A DNA stretch of 64,000 bases from Chitinophaga sp. SYP-B3965 (GTDB lineage: Bacteria; Bacteroidota; Bacteroidia; Chitinophagales; Chitinophagaceae), in NCBI RefSeq assembly GCF_009647655.1, contig NZ_WJFD01000002.1, positions 786,799-850,798 of the forward strand, read 5' to 3'. Under the pieces are notes generated by a model. It was given only the letters and a program-made list of their open reading frames with translations, was not told the DNA's origin and did no database searches. Below, piece by piece: positions 1 to 9,707 of the stretch (its first letter is position 1; each line of letters begins with the position of its first letter). The position numbers and the translations under genes are program-made.

Positions 1-571
1 CATGGATCTTCCTTAGTAAAGCAGGGAGCACATGTGAATTATTCAGATCATAATTATCGTTCGGGCCATATAAGTTGGTAGGCATTACAGAAATGAAGTT
101 ACAGCCATATTGTGCGCGGTAGGCATCACAAAGTTTAATGCCGGCGATTTTTGCTATCGCATAAGGTTCATTGGTAGATTCCAGCAGACCGGTGAGAAGG
201 TATTCTTCTTTCATGGGCTGAGGAGCGAACTTTGGGTATATGCAGGAAGATCCGAGAAACATGAGTTTTTTAACACCATTCAGGTAGGAATGATGAATAA
301 CGTTGTTCTGGATCATGAGGTTCTCATAAATAAATTCTCCGCGGAAGGTATTATTGGCCATAATACCGCCCACTTTGGCCGCTGCCAGGAAAACATAATC
401 GGGTTTTTCCTTTTCGAAGAAATCTTTTGTAGCGTCCTGATTACGGAGGTCCAGTTCTTCGGAAGTACGGGTGACGAAATTATTAAAGCCAGCTTTTTCC
501 AGTCTGCGTTTGATAGCTGACCCTACCATGCCGCGATGGCCGGCTATGTAGATTTTATCCTGAATTTGCAT
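1..571 (-). CDS. fcl: GDP-L-fucose synthase, 3' end outside window
   Basis: Bifunctional epimerase/reductase that converts GDP-4-keto-6-deoxy-D-mannose to GDP-L-fucose in the cytosol. About 190 N-terminal residues are visible: the NAD(P)-binding loop GHRGMVGSA near residue 12, the strand AAAKVGGIMANN, the catalytic Ser region GSSCIYPK and the YAIAK motif that supplies the catalytic Tyr and Lys. The start is the ATG at 571, six bases after the gmd stop, so the two genes are almost certainly cotranscribed and perform consecutive steps. The C-terminal substrate-binding part lies beyond the left edge. The gene is assigned by its motifs and by its pairing with gmd. Confidence 0.95.
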   Translation of the reverse strand, partial: MQIQDKIYIAGHRGMVGSAIKRRLEKAGFNNFVTRTSEELDLRNQDATKDFFEKEKPDYVFLAAAKVGGIMANNTFRGEFIYENLMIQNNVIHHSYLNGVKKLMFLGSSCIYPKFAPQPMKEEYLLTGLLESTNEPYAIAKIAGIKLCDAYRAQYGCNFISVMPTNLYGPNDNYDLNNSHVLPALLRKIH

Positions 572-577
572 GATGAT

Positions 578-1690
578 CTATTCAAACTGGTTTAATACTT
601 TGTATCCTGCGTCCTTCAATAATTTTTCTCTTTGGAAGTGGTCTACGTCTGCTGCAACCATTTCTTTTACGAGTGCGGGCAGATCATATTGAGGTTCCCA
701 TCCCAGTTTGGTCTTAGCTTTGGTAGGATCTCCTATCAGCAGTTCAACTTCTGTTGGTCTGAAATAACGGGGATCGATGGATACTATTTCTTTGCCTGTT
801 TCCAGTTGATAATCAGGATTGCTGCAGCTTTTCACGTATCCTTTTTCTTCTATCCCTGCACCTTTAAATTCCAGTTCAATGCCTAATTCCCTGAAGGCCA
901 TCAGGATGAAATCCCTTACGGTAGTGGTAATGCCGGTTGCGATCACAAAATCTTCTGGTTTTTCCTGCTGCAGGATACGCCACATGGCCTCTACATAATC
1001 TTTGGCATGGCCCCAGTCCCTTTTTGCATCGAGATTACCCATGTAGAGTTTATCCTGCAAGCCCAGTGCGATCTTTGCAGTGGCGCGGGTGATCTTGCGG
1101 GTCACAAAGGTTTCGCCGCGGAGGGGACTTTCGTGGTTAAAGAGGATACCATTGCAGGCAAACATATCATAAGCTTCCCTGTAGTTAACGGTGATCCAGA
1201 ACGCATACATTTTTGCAACTGCATATGGCGACCTTGGATAAAAAGGTGTTCTTTCTGACTGTGGCACTTCCTGTACGAGACCGTATAATTCCGAAGTGGA
1301 TGCCTGATAGATCTTTGTTTTTTTGGTTAAGCCCAATAAGCGAACCGCTTCCAGGATCCGGAGGGTACCGATGCCATCAGCGTCTGCGGTATATTCAGGT
1401 GCTTCAAAGCTTACCTGCACGTGGCTCATGGCCCCGAGGTTGTATATTTCGTCCGGCTGTACTTCCTGAATGATCCGGATCAGATTGGTGGAATCTGTTA
1501 AGTCCCCATAATGGAGCTTAAACCTTACATTCTTTTCATGGGGATCCTGATATATGTGATCAATACGGCTGGTATTGAATAAGGAACTTCTTCTTTTTAT
1601 CCCGTGGACCTCATAGTTTTTCGACAACAATAAGTCAGACAAATAAGCTCCATCTTGTCCAGTTATTCCAGTAATGAGGGCCTTTTTCAT
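578..1690 (-). CDS. gmd: GDP-mannose 4,6-dehydratase
   Basis: Converts GDP-D-mannose to GDP-4-keto-6-deoxy-D-mannose, the precursor of GDP-L-fucose and of other 6-deoxy sugars. The protein begins MKKALITGITGQDG with the Rossmann loop GITGQDG, followed by the GIKRRSS cofactor segment, the TSELYG strand and the Tyr/Lys pair in SPYAVAK. The ATG at 1690 is chosen over an upstream ATG at 1747 because the upstream version adds 19 residues without homology in front of the conserved Rossmann strand. At 370 residues it matches the family length. It lies directly upstream of fcl. It may also feed the 3-dehydratase-like enzyme at 9708-10919. Confidence 0.97.
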   Translation of the reverse strand: MKKALITGITGQDGAYLSDLLLSKNYEVHGIKRRSSLFNTSRIDHIYQDPHEKNVRFKLHYGDLTDSTNLIRIIQEVQPDEIYNLGAMSHVQVSFEAPEYTADADGIGTLRILEAVRLLGLTKKTKIYQASTSELYGLVQEVPQSERTPFYPRSPYAVAKMYAFWITVNYREAYDMFACNGILFNHESPLRGETFVTRKITRATAKIALGLQDKLYMGNLDAKRDWGHAKDYVEAMWRILQQEKPEDFVIATGITTTVRDFILMAFRELGIELEFKGAGIEEKGYVKSCSNPDYQLETGKEIVSIDPRYFRPTEVELLIGDPTKAKTKLGWEPQYDLPALVKEMVAADVDHFQREKLLKDAGYKVLNQFE

Positions 1691-1765
1691 TAGTTTATTT
1701 TTTCTTGTATTGTTAATGAAAGTTGCTGCTTTCAAAGCATTTTGCAAATATATGCCTATTTCTGA

Positions 1766-2878
1766 TTAATGTGTTTGCAGGCTGGCATATACTGCAGCGT
1801 ATGATGATGCCATTTTTGAAGCACTTAAATGATCCTTCACGATATTAACACCTGCCTGCCTCATCTCCTCTTTTTCTTTGGTAAGGATGTTGCGCAGGCA
1901 ATTGTATGTTTCGTTTATGTTATACACCGGGGCTAATAAACCGGCTGTTTGGTTAAACGCAAGGATCTCTTTGTGCGGTTCAATATCAGAGAGGATCACG
2001 GGTACGCCGAGTGCCAGGGATTCCAGCACAGAGGTGGGTAATCCTTCTGCTTTTGAGGTGGCGATATAAAATTCGCTGGCGTTGAGATAAGGTTTGGTAT
2101 CGGACACTTTTCCCACAAAGCGGATATTGGCAGCATTCCCTGCTATCCTTTCACATTCTTCTTTGAGGTCACCATTTCCTACCATGATCAGGCAGACGTC
2201 TTTGTTCTGTAATTTCAAGAAGGCTTCTATGGTTACCTGTGGCAGTTTGCGATCGGTGAGTGTACCTATGAAACAAAACACGGTCTTATAATCCTGTACG
2301 CCCAGGCTGATCTTGGCTTGTGTGATCTCCTGCTGAGTGGGGGGAATAAAGTACTGGAGGTCTATTCCATTATTGATAACGGAGATATGCTTCAATCCTT
2401 TTTCCTTCATTTTAACGGCTACTGCATTGGAGCAGGTAACGGGCTGATCGAACCGTTTTAAAGACAGGGTAGTTAAAGCTGCCATAGCCCCTCCTTTCAG
2501 CTTCCCGTACGTCATGGCGTAATCAAAGTAGGGATAGTTTTGCAGGGAGGTTACTTTTTTATATCCTTTGAGAAAGAACCCTGCCAGGATATCTGCTCTG
2601 AAACCGTTGGTATGTATGATGTCCGGGGAGAGCTCCTGCACTGTTTTCTTCAAGGTGGAGATCATTTTTCCGGAGAGGATCTGGTGCCGGGCATCGAGTG
2701 TGATCACTTTCAGATCCAGGTCCAGGAAATCCTGCTTACGGGAACCGGCTCCTTCTGCTGATAAAGTAAGGATAGTTACCCGGTGTGTATTTTTATCGAG
2801 GTATTTTACCAGGTTGAACAGGATATTTACGGGTCCTGATCGTTGCAAGGTAGATATGATATATACGATGTGTGTCAT
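1766..2878 (-). CDS. GT4-type glycosyltransferase
   Basis: Predicted retaining GT-B glycosyltransferase that adds one sugar to the lipid-linked repeat unit at the inner face of the cytoplasmic membrane. The N-terminal half has a glycine-rich loop after STLQRSGP. The C-terminal half has NNGIDLQYF and FIGTLTDRK, and ends with the EX7E-type signature in KAEGLPTSVLESLALG, which binds the nucleotide-sugar phosphate. Its start shares a base with the stop of the epimerase gene upstream, which indicates translational coupling. Donor and acceptor cannot be read from the sequence. Confidence 0.9.
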   Translation of the reverse strand: MTHIVYIISTLQRSGPVNILFNLVKYLDKNTHRVTILTLSAEGAGSRKQDFLDLDLKVITLDARHQILSGKMISTLKKTVQELSPDIIHTNGFRADILAGFFLKGYKKVTSLQNYPYFDYAMTYGKLKGGAMAALTTLSLKRFDQPVTCSNAVAVKMKEKGLKHISVINNGIDLQYFIPPTQQEITQAKISLGVQDYKTVFCFIGTLTDRKLPQVTIEAFLKLQNKDVCLIMVGNGDLKEECERIAGNAANIRFVGKVSDTKPYLNASEFYIATSKAEGLPTSVLESLALGVPVILSDIEPHKEILAFNQTAGLLAPVYNINETYNCLRNILTKEKEEMRQAGVNIVKDHLSASKMASSYAAVYASLQTH

Positions 2879-3828
2879 TAAGGTTTCTTTTTATAATGAG
2901 TTTTATGCCATTCCCAGATCCGCTCTACGCCTGTTTCAAAAGAGATGGCCGGCTTCCAGCCGAGGGCTTCTATTTTTGAGCAGTCCAGCACATTATAAGG
3001 CACGTCAAAGTCGCGTGCGGGGAGTATGTTTATTTTCATTTTCTCCACGGTTTCATGTTCATTCCCGGAGATCTTTCTGATGGTGTCAATGACATCAAAA
3101 TTAGATTTCCCTATGCCGGACCCGATGTTATAGATATGATTTACGTTCCTGTCTTTTTCTATTACACAGAGGATACCGCTTACGAGGTCGTCAATATAAA
3201 TATAATCCCTAACAGTTCCATTCAATCCATAGATATCCAGGGGTACTTCGTTCATAATAGCCCCGATGGCCGTTGCTATAAATCCCTGGCCCCTGAAAGG
3301 CTCCTGTAATTCTCCGAATGGGTTGGAGGGCCTTACGATGCTGGTAGGGAGTTTATACATTTCCGAATAGAAATTAGCATACTTCTCTATGGCCAGTTTA
3401 GTGATACCATAGGGAGAAATGGGATGTGTTTCTTCGGATTCTTTTATAGGGGTAGTGTGTTTAACCTTTCCATAAATGGTACCACCGGAAGAAATGTAAA
3501 TAAGCTTCCTGATGTTCTTCCTGATCAAAACAGAAAAAATGGAGATGGCCAGGGGCAGATTCTCCTGAATGTCTTTGATAGGATTTTCAAAAGAGGTTTT
3601 AGGGATTGAATTATAGGCGAGGTAAATCACTGTATCGTTAGCCTGTATAATATTTTCCAGGAATGTGGTATCATTGGAATCGCCCTGCATATAAGAGTAA
3701 TGCTTATGCCGGATAAAATCATCCTGCGCTCTTCTGCCAATAGCTATTACTTCCTCTCCCAGGGACAAAAGCTTTTCAGATAAATGCTTCCCAATAAATC
3801 CGGATCCTCCTATAACAATATAACGCAT
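2878..3828 (-). CDS. NAD-dependent epimerase/dehydratase (GalE-like SDR)
   Basis: Extended short-chain dehydrogenase/reductase expected to interconvert or modify a nucleotide sugar. It shows the NAD-binding loop GGSGFIGKH at the N terminus, an YLAYNS segment, ISSGGTIYG with the catalytic Ser/Thr, and the YGITK Tyr-Lys motif. It has 316 residues, typical of UDP-glucose 4-epimerase-like enzymes. It sits between two glycosyltransferase genes with no spacing on one side and two bases on the other, so it belongs to the polysaccharide operon. It could act as a C4-epimerase or a 4,6-dehydratase; the sequence alone does not decide. Confidence 0.88.
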   Translation of the reverse strand: MRYIVIGGSGFIGKHLSEKLLSLGEEVIAIGRRAQDDFIRHKHYSYMQGDSNDTTFLENIIQANDTVIYLAYNSIPKTSFENPIKDIQENLPLAISIFSVLIRKNIRKLIYISSGGTIYGKVKHTTPIKESEETHPISPYGITKLAIEKYANFYSEMYKLPTSIVRPSNPFGELQEPFRGQGFIATAIGAIMNEVPLDIYGLNGTVRDYIYIDDLVSGILCVIEKDRNVNHIYNIGSGIGKSNFDVIDTIRKISGNEHETVEKMKINILPARDFDVPYNVLDCSKIEALGWKPAISFETGVERIWEWHKTHYKKKP

Positions 3829-3830
3829 TA

Positions 3831-4727
3831 CTATTTTTGTATGGTGAACAGAAATTTCTTTATTAGTTTTCGAATGACCTTATTGGCTTTCATTTTATAA
3901 TTAATGAATTCGAAACTTCCCTGAAGTTTTTCCATCCCGGTTAGTTTCCCGAGGCGGTAGTTTAACAACCGGATATTCCTTTGCACTAATTTATTGCTGC
4001 TGAGTTCCGGGTATTTCTCCAGTGTAACCTGCCAGAGGTCCATGGTGCTTTTCACCAGGTTCAGTTGATCATGGCTGTAGTTGCCTGCATGTATGGAGGC
4101 AATATAAAGTGATCTGTGAAGATATTTTACCTTCATGGAAGGATTTTTATAGAACAACCAAACCCAGCAGAACTTATCGTCTGCCCCGTGATATTTCAGC
4201 GGAACGGGGAACCCTGTTTTTTCTATACGTTCTTTTTTAACGATCACCTGACCGGGGGAACGAATGAAATCATCCAGTATTAAAGACCGGAGGGATAATG
4301 GGGGCGGGATGTAATAGATAGTATGTTCTACGCCGCTATCGAATTTAAATTTCCCGTTATACAGCAGGAAATCGAATGTTTGCAAAAATCCGGCCGTTAT
4401 ATATTTAAAGAAGTTAATGTCCAGTAGATCGTCCTGGTCAATAAATAAGAGGTGTTCCTGATTGCTCAGGCGGATGCCTTCGTTCCTTGTAGCGGCCACC
4501 CCTTTATTTTCACTGTTCTTTTCTACCTGAAAAGTTATATCGGGGTGCTGATATGCATGAATGATCTCTTGTATCTGTGTGATACCGGATTCCATGGAAT
4601 CGATGAGGATGATCACCTGGATGGGATACCCGGGCTGATGTAAAGTGGCGCTGTCAGTAATGGAACTGATCAGCTCATTGATATGTGACTCCCCTCTGAA
4701 AAAAGGGATTATAACCGATAAGCCCAT
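3831..4727 (-). CDS. GT2-type glycosyltransferase
   Basis: Inverting GT-A glycosyltransferase. The N terminus is MGLSVIIPFFRGESHINEL, followed by a long variable loop, then NEGIRLSNQEHLLFIDQDDLLD, which contains the DxD-like metal-binding motif (DQDD). The middle contains RSPGQVIVKKERI and HGADDKFCWVW, which fits an acceptor-side Asp base. The final 30 residues are basic and may lie on the membrane. It overlaps the polymerase gene by 19 bases, a sign of tight coupling in the operon. Confidence 0.88.
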   Translation of the reverse strand: MGLSVIIPFFRGESHINELISSITDSATLHQPGYPIQVIILIDSMESGITQIQEIIHAYQHPDITFQVEKNSENKGVAATRNEGIRLSNQEHLLFIDQDDLLDINFFKYITAGFLQTFDFLLYNGKFKFDSGVEHTIYYIPPPLSLRSLILDDFIRSPGQVIVKKERIEKTGFPVPLKYHGADDKFCWVWLFYKNPSMKVKYLHRSLYIASIHAGNYSHDQLNLVKSTMDLWQVTLEKYPELSSNKLVQRNIRLLNYRLGKLTGMEKLQGSFEFINYKMKANKVIRKLIKKFLFTIQK

Positions 4728-6028
4728 TTTTTAGAAGGATAGTAAAATAGTGATGTAATGAATAAGTTAAAAACGATGATCATTATTAGAACGATAACCA
4801 GATTATTAATATATGTTATGAATAAGGTCATGTCTGCTTCTATTGCATTGCATTTCAGCAGCAGGTAAACGCAGGCAAATTTAAAATAACTATTATTAAT
4901 TGTCATCCGGGGCATGAAAAACCGGATGAAGGAAACGAGCAGGCCGAGGAAAAAGGAATAAATGATGCTGCCGGCAAAGCCAAAGTACAGCAGGCCAAAA
5001 ACGTTATGCCGCATGTTGGCGCCCTGGATCAGGTCTGAATCATGATGATACTTGTAGAAATAAACACCGGGATATTCCTGGAAACTGGCCCAGTCCATGA
5101 TCCTGAAAAAGCCGAGGAAGTCGTTAGACATCATCAGCCAGCCATTTTGAATGGGTTTGTATGTATAGATAACGTCATTGGGGTAAGTGTACCAGTATAC
5201 ATCTCCAGATGCAACAAAACGGTAGATGAGGGATATTACGGGAGAACCTGCATCTGTTTGCGACAGGGACTGGACGGTAATGATGAGGAGTACGAAGAAC
5301 AGGGCCCCGGGAATTATCACGAACCTGAACCTTTTCCATATGCTGGTGACCAGGGGAATTTGCCTGTTGATATAGTAATAGCAAAAGATCGTGTATGCAA
5401 CGATCAGTATGGATGATTTACTGCCTGATAAAACGAGGGTAGCAAAATAAAAGCAGAAGCCAAAGGTGTAAAAGAGATAACTCCGAAAGTTCTTCGTGAT
5501 CTTTTTTTCCGCTACTTTTTCAAAAAGTGAATAGAACAGGAAAACGGGCAATACATCCAGGATGCGGGAAAATATACCGAAACCACTGCCGCCTGTATAG
5601 TATTCCAGCCGGGAATCATACAAGAGGGGAATACCTTTGGCATAATAAACATAGAGCTGGATGCCGGCATATAATAATGTGATGGCAATCAGGTTGGCAT
5701 TATTAATGGGTGGCAGGCTCACAGTTGCGGGAGGCATTTTGATCCGGGTATTCTCAAATTTGCTGAGGGACAGCATGCCCACCGTGAATGCTCCCTGGGT
5801 GAGCAGGTAACTCAGGAAATAATAAGGTTTGATAGCGCCTGTAAAGAACATGAGCACTACATCTGCAAACCCGAACAAAGAAAAGAGGATGGACCAGAAT
5901 AAGGGGTCAATAACGGTATGTACTACTTTCCTGAAGAGGAAGTAATAGAAGATACCAAGGAAGATGAAAATGGCAAAGTATGCACTTATATTATCTATTA
6001 GCAGATCAAGAAAGTCATAATTATTCAT
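4709..6028 (-). CDS. Wzy-like O-unit polymerase, multispanning membrane protein
   Basis: Predicted integral inner-membrane polymerase that joins flipped repeat units on the periplasmic side. The 439-residue protein has roughly ten to twelve hydrophobic segments, starting with the pair at residues 12-32 and 40-60 and ending with a cluster in the last 100 residues. A longer hydrophilic periplasmic loop lies around residues 270-340 (GDVYWYTYPNDVIYTYKP to QEYPGVYFYKYHHDS), as in Wzy and EpsG-like proteins. Primary sequence is poorly conserved in this class, so the call rests on topology, size and its place between glycosyltransferases with a Wzx flippase in the same operon. Confidence 0.8.
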   Translation of the reverse strand: MNNYDFLDLLIDNISAYFAIFIFLGIFYYFLFRKVVHTVIDPLFWSILFSLFGFADVVLMFFTGAIKPYYFLSYLLTQGAFTVGMLSLSKFENTRIKMPPATVSLPPINNANLIAITLLYAGIQLYVYYAKGIPLLYDSRLEYYTGGSGFGIFSRILDVLPVFLFYSLFEKVAEKKITKNFRSYLFYTFGFCFYFATLVLSGSKSSILIVAYTIFCYYYINRQIPLVTSIWKRFRFVIIPGALFFVLLIITVQSLSQTDAGSPVISLIYRFVASGDVYWYTYPNDVIYTYKPIQNGWLMMSNDFLGFFRIMDWASFQEYPGVYFYKYHHDSDLIQGANMRHNVFGLLYFGFAGSIIYSFFLGLLVSFIRFFMPRMTINNSYFKFACVYLLLKCNAIEADMTLFITYINNLVIVLIMIIVFNLFITSLFYYPSKKWAYRL

Positions 6029-6750
6029 TTACTTATGATCTTTTTAATGAATGTTCTCAGCCTGGCATACAAAACCACATACCAGGGGAAGCTCCTTTTT
6101 AAGAAGGACATCCTATCCTGAAGATAGGCCTTATCCGGGCTTATGGCAGAACTTCCTTCATCATTATACAGGCAGACTGTAACGGGGATATATTGAAACC
6201 GGTATTGTTTGTTTGCTTTCAGTTCCAGGTTCAATACATAATCTGCCAGGTATTTGTATTTCAGGTCATACTTAAACTGCTTAAAGATGGCTGCCGGGTA
6301 GAAGATAGCCTGATGGGATATGTTCCTCAAACAAAATTTCCAGTCGTTGAATTCGCCATCGTACACCCGGTTGGTTTTTTTGAAAAGCACGTTCCCATAA
6401 AAAATGGTATCCTTTTCATAGGCGGCTGTTATTGCCCTGCTCACTTCTTCCAGAACATTGTTGTTCATGAACACATCGTCCGCACCAATAAAATATACAT
6501 AATCTCCAGTGATCTTATCCAGGGCTTTGTTCATGGCATCATAAATACCTTTGTCTGCCTCACTTACCCAATAACTGATCCCTGACTGGTATTGCTTAAT
6601 GATATCAACGGTATTATCCCTGGACTGCCCATCGATAATAATGTACTGTATATTGGGATATGTTTGATCAACTACACTTTTGATGGTTTCTTCCAGTGTA
6701 GCCGCGCCATTATACACAACGGTTATTATCGTAATTAAGGGTGACTGCAT
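6025..6750 (-). CDS. GT2-type glycosyltransferase, short WcaA/WbbD-like
   Basis: GT-A glycosyltransferase of 241 residues. It begins with the classic PLITIITVVYNGAATLEETI segment, continues with QYIIIDGQSRDNTVDII and a DKGIYDAMNKAL motif, and has the metal-binding GADDVF motif near residue 89. The HQAIFYP strand and YKYLADYVLNL helix are typical of the family that transfers hexoses or N-acetylhexosamines to polyprenyl-linked acceptors. The start overlaps the next gene's stop by four bases. The specific sugar is unknown. Confidence 0.9.
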   Translation of the reverse strand: MQSPLITIITVVYNGAATLEETIKSVVDQTYPNIQYIIIDGQSRDNTVDIIKQYQSGISYWVSEADKGIYDAMNKALDKITGDYVYFIGADDVFMNNNVLEEVSRAITAAYEKDTIFYGNVLFKKTNRVYDGEFNDWKFCLRNISHQAIFYPAAIFKQFKYDLKYKYLADYVLNLELKANKQYRFQYIPVTVCLYNDEGSSAISPDKAYLQDRMSFLKRSFPWYVVLYARLRTFIKKIISK

Positions 6751-6762
6751 ATTTATGCCGGC

Positions 6763-7944
6763 TCAGCGGATCGTTTTTTCTATGAAATTAATGTACTGGG
6801 AAGCAACGTTGTTCCAGCTATAGTAACGCACATCTTTCAGGTTACTGCTGATCTGTTCTTCTCTCAGTGCATCGTTGAACCAAATGTTCTTCAGCAGGTC
6901 TGCCAGTTCCTGTGCGTTCTGTGGTTCAAACAGGTTCATGGCCAACTTCTGGTTCATTTCCACATTAGGCGGTGTTCTGGAAGCAATAACGGGCAAACCG
7001 GCTGCGGCAGATTCCAGGGCCGGCAGACTGCTGGACTCATACAATACGGCTGTAATGAAAAACCAGGCATTGTGATACAGCTGTATTAACTCGGGGAAAG
7101 AGACTTTACCCAGGTAGTGTACATAGCTCATCTTATTGTCCTCTATATATTTCATGATCTCTTCGTGCGCAGAGAATTTGGCCCCGGTCATCACCAACGG
7201 AATTTCTATACCCTGGTTTGCCAGGATATGGAGTGCTTTCAATACGGTGATGTGGTTCTTATGTTTCCATAACTGCGCCGGGAAGAAGATGAATTTTTCA
7301 GGAAGCGCATATTTGCTTTTAATGCTGGTATCGGTTCCGTTTTTGGTGAAGGTTTCTATTTCAACCCCTTCATTGATCACCACAATGTTCTTAGCTTCCA
7401 GGTTGCTGAAATGGGCCAGGAGATCGTCTTTGATAAATTGTGTGCTGGCTTGCAGATAGCTAACATGCCGGCTGCTGGCACCAAAATTCACATGCCGCCA
7501 CATCAACTCCCTTTTCGTGAAAAATTCAGGATAGTGGAATTGCTGAATGTCGTGCATGGACAGGATGGTGGGCACTTTGATGTTGTATGTGGACAAAACA
7601 GTGTTGGGGCAATACAATACATCACAGTGCTGGTTTACCTCAGCGGTGAATTTACTTAATGTTATATTGGTGAGTTTTTCCCACAGGCTGATGGAGCCGA
7701 CATATTGTGCGGCGGCCAAAATGCCCCTGGTGAATACGGAAGGCTGGTGATGCAAATAGATCACTTTGAAATTCGGATACTTTTCATATTTGGCGAACAG
7801 CTCTTTATTTCCGGAATTGGTAAAGATCACAAACTGGTGATCAAATTTTTGTTCCGCGAAACCGTTGAGCAGTCCAAATGTGTATGTATTTACACCACCT
7901 GCGTAGTTAGGGCTTGTGTAAAGGCAATCAATTCCTATCCGCAT
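6763..7944 (-). CDS. GT4-type glycosyltransferase
   Basis: GT-B retaining glycosyltransferase of 393 residues. N-terminal MRIGIDCLYTSPNYAGGVNTY contains the GGVxxY loop that contacts the acceptor. The C-terminal donor domain contains INEGVEIETF, FIFFPAQLWKHKNH, and the EX7E-type segment YESSSLPALESAAAGLPVIAS. It resembles mannosyl- and rhamnosyltransferases of capsule clusters. Its start lies inside the last codons of the aminotransferase gene (17-base overlap), so expression is coupled to it. Confidence 0.92.
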   Translation of the reverse strand: MRIGIDCLYTSPNYAGGVNTYTFGLLNGFAEQKFDHQFVIFTNSGNKELFAKYEKYPNFKVIYLHHQPSVFTRGILAAAQYVGSISLWEKLTNITLSKFTAEVNQHCDVLYCPNTVLSTYNIKVPTILSMHDIQQFHYPEFFTKRELMWRHVNFGASSRHVSYLQASTQFIKDDLLAHFSNLEAKNIVVINEGVEIETFTKNGTDTSIKSKYALPEKFIFFPAQLWKHKNHITVLKALHILANQGIEIPLVMTGAKFSAHEEIMKYIEDNKMSYVHYLGKVSFPELIQLYHNAWFFITAVLYESSSLPALESAAAGLPVIASRTPPNVEMNQKLAMNLFEPQNAQELADLLKNIWFNDALREEQISSNLKDVRYYSWNNVASQYINFIEKTIR

Positions 7945-9034
7945 AAAATTCTTTGATCTTTTTAATAACTGTATCCTGTTCTTCTGTTGTTAAGAGGTAG
8001 GAAGAGGGAAGGGAAAGGCCGTGATTATAAGCGTTGGTAGTGGCTTTAAAATCTTCCGGATCTGCAGCAATGCCAAGGGAAGGATCCTGGTAGCAGGGTT
8101 GCAGGTGTAACGGATAGAAGAACCTGCGGGTTTGCACGCCGTTGTTCTTCAGGAATTCTGCCAGCTCTTCTAATTTTTCCACCCAGTAAGAGGTGAACCA
8201 GAATACGGGCCTTACTGCGGGATTCACATAAAGGCTTTCAAAACCGGGGATACCTGCGAGTTCCTGTTCGTATTTATCATGGATCTCTTTTTTCCTGGCA
8301 ATGATCTTGTCCAGTTTCTTCATCTGGGCTACGCCAATTGCGGCCTGCAGTTCAGTAAAGGAGAAGTTGAAACCGATGTGTTCATGTATGAAAGTACCTT
8401 TTGTATCCCTGCCATGGTTCTTTAAGCGGTAGCATTTTTTAGCCAGCTCTTCATCATTGGTGAGGATGATGCCACCTTCAGCAGTGGTGATGGTTTTATT
8501 TCCATAGTAGGATAATATACCGATGTCGCCAAAAGTGCCGGCATGTTTTCCATCGAGTAATACGCCTACCCCTTGTGCTGCATCTTCAATTACTTTAAGG
8601 CCATGTTCACCTGCGAGTTTCATTACTGCGGGCATATCTGCGCTCTGGCCGTATAAATGTACGGGCATGATCGCTTTGGTTTTTGCGGTGATCTTTGATT
8701 TTGCGGACGCAATGTCTATGCAGAATGTTTTGCTTTCCACGTCACAAAAAACAGGGGTTGCACCAGCCATGATCACTGCGTTGGCAGTGGCAATAAATGT
8801 GAGGTCCGGAACTATCACTTCGTCTCCTGCGCCAATGTTCAATGCTTTGAGCGCGCAATACAAACCAACTGTGCCATTGGCTACAGCGATCACATATTTT
8901 GCACCAGTCAATTGCTGGGTCATTTGCTCAAATTCTTTTGTTAAAGCAGCTTCTGTGATAAAAGTAGATGCTATAACACGAGTAAGTTCCTGCAGCTCTG
9001 CATCATCTATCCATGGTTGAATCTGTGGGATCAT
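7928..9034 (-). CDS. DegT/DnrJ/EryC1/StrS-family sugar aminotransferase
   Basis: PLP-dependent aminotransferase acting on a keto nucleotide sugar to give an amino sugar. Visible motifs are ANGTVGLYCAL (phosphate-binding turn), DEVIVPDLTFIATANAV, MPVHLYGQSADM, VIEDAAQGVG with the PLP-ring Asp, and SYYGNKTITTAEGG, whose Lys180 is the expected Schiff-base lysine. GFNFSFTELQAAIG follows. It has the normal family length (368 residues). It is the likely source of the amino sugar, and stands in contrast to the paralogue at 9708-10919, which lacks that lysine. Confidence 0.93.
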   Translation of the reverse strand: MIPQIQPWIDDAELQELTRVIASTFITEAALTKEFEQMTQQLTGAKYVIAVANGTVGLYCALKALNIGAGDEVIVPDLTFIATANAVIMAGATPVFCDVESKTFCIDIASAKSKITAKTKAIMPVHLYGQSADMPAVMKLAGEHGLKVIEDAAQGVGVLLDGKHAGTFGDIGILSYYGNKTITTAEGGIILTNDEELAKKCYRLKNHGRDTKGTFIHEHIGFNFSFTELQAAIGVAQMKKLDKIIARKKEIHDKYEQELAGIPGFESLYVNPAVRPVFWFTSYWVEKLEELAEFLKNNGVQTRRFFYPLHLQPCYQDPSLGIAADPEDFKATTNAYNHGLSLPSSYLLTTEEQDTVIKKIKEFYADRN

Positions 9035-9038
9035 TTTA

Positions 9039-9701
9039 TTATAATTTTTCGAATTTAAAAATTACCTGATTGGCATATTTGCGTCTAAGGAATTTGATGT
9101 GCTGCAACAGCACATCAAATAAGGCTTTGAAGCCAAAGCTTCTTTTTGAATTTAATACGGACAATGAAGAACAGCTGTAACCGCATTCTTTCATCATGGC
9201 CAGCAGATGGTCTTCTTCGAAATACTTATTCCCGGAAACGGGGGTGGATAAGAAGATGACCTTATTTGCCGGCAGGAATTTGTTTATATTCTGGATCATC
9301 ACTTTTCTCTCGGGAACATCCAGGTAGTACAAACTTTCCAGTATGAGAACGATGGGTTCTTTTTGCGGCGGAACTTTGGTATAATCAAAGCCCAGCATAT
9401 CTGCACAGATGAAATCAACACCGGTAAGCTGGCCGTTATTACGGATATTGGTTTCCGTGGCCACTTCTGAGATATCAATGGCCAGCACGTGTGCGGACGG
9501 GAAGTTGGTGAGGACCCTTGAAGTAAAAGAACCATCAAAGCTTCCGAACTCCACAAATACCCCCTTAAATGAAGCTTCAACGGTTTGGCCAATGAATTTT
9601 ATAGAGTCGTCCAGGCGTTTTATCACGAAGGGTGTGTGATATCCCCAGGGGTCACCATTATTTTCTTTGAACCATTGATCAAATTCCGTTTTAGTTCTCA
9701 T
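9039..9701 (-). CDS. class I SAM-dependent methyltransferase
   Basis: Small Rossmann-fold methyltransferase of 220 residues. Motif I is FVEFGSFDGSFTSRVL, with the glycine-rich SAM loop near residue 52. An acidic strand end (VLAIDIS) binds the ribose, DFICADML follows as motif II, and VLILESLYYL as motif III/IV. It sits four bases from the aminotransferase gene and six bases from the dehydratase-like gene, so it most likely methylates a sugar or an amino group of the repeat unit. Substrate unknown. Confidence 0.8.
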   Translation of the reverse strand: MRTKTEFDQWFKENNGDPWGYHTPFVIKRLDDSIKFIGQTVEASFKGVFVEFGSFDGSFTSRVLTNFPSAHVLAIDISEVATETNIRNNGQLTGVDFICADMLGFDYTKVPPQKEPIVLILESLYYLDVPERKVMIQNINKFLPANKVIFLSTPVSGNKYFEEDHLLAMMKECGYSCSSLSVLNSKRSFGFKALFDVLLQHIKFLRRKYANQVIFKFEKL

Positions 9702-9707
9702 ACGCCT

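Noticed and set aside
1690..1747. N-terminal extension of gmd from the upstream ATG
   Set aside because: The extra 19 residues (MQNALKAATFINN...) precede the conserved first strand MKKALITG and have no counterpart in the family.
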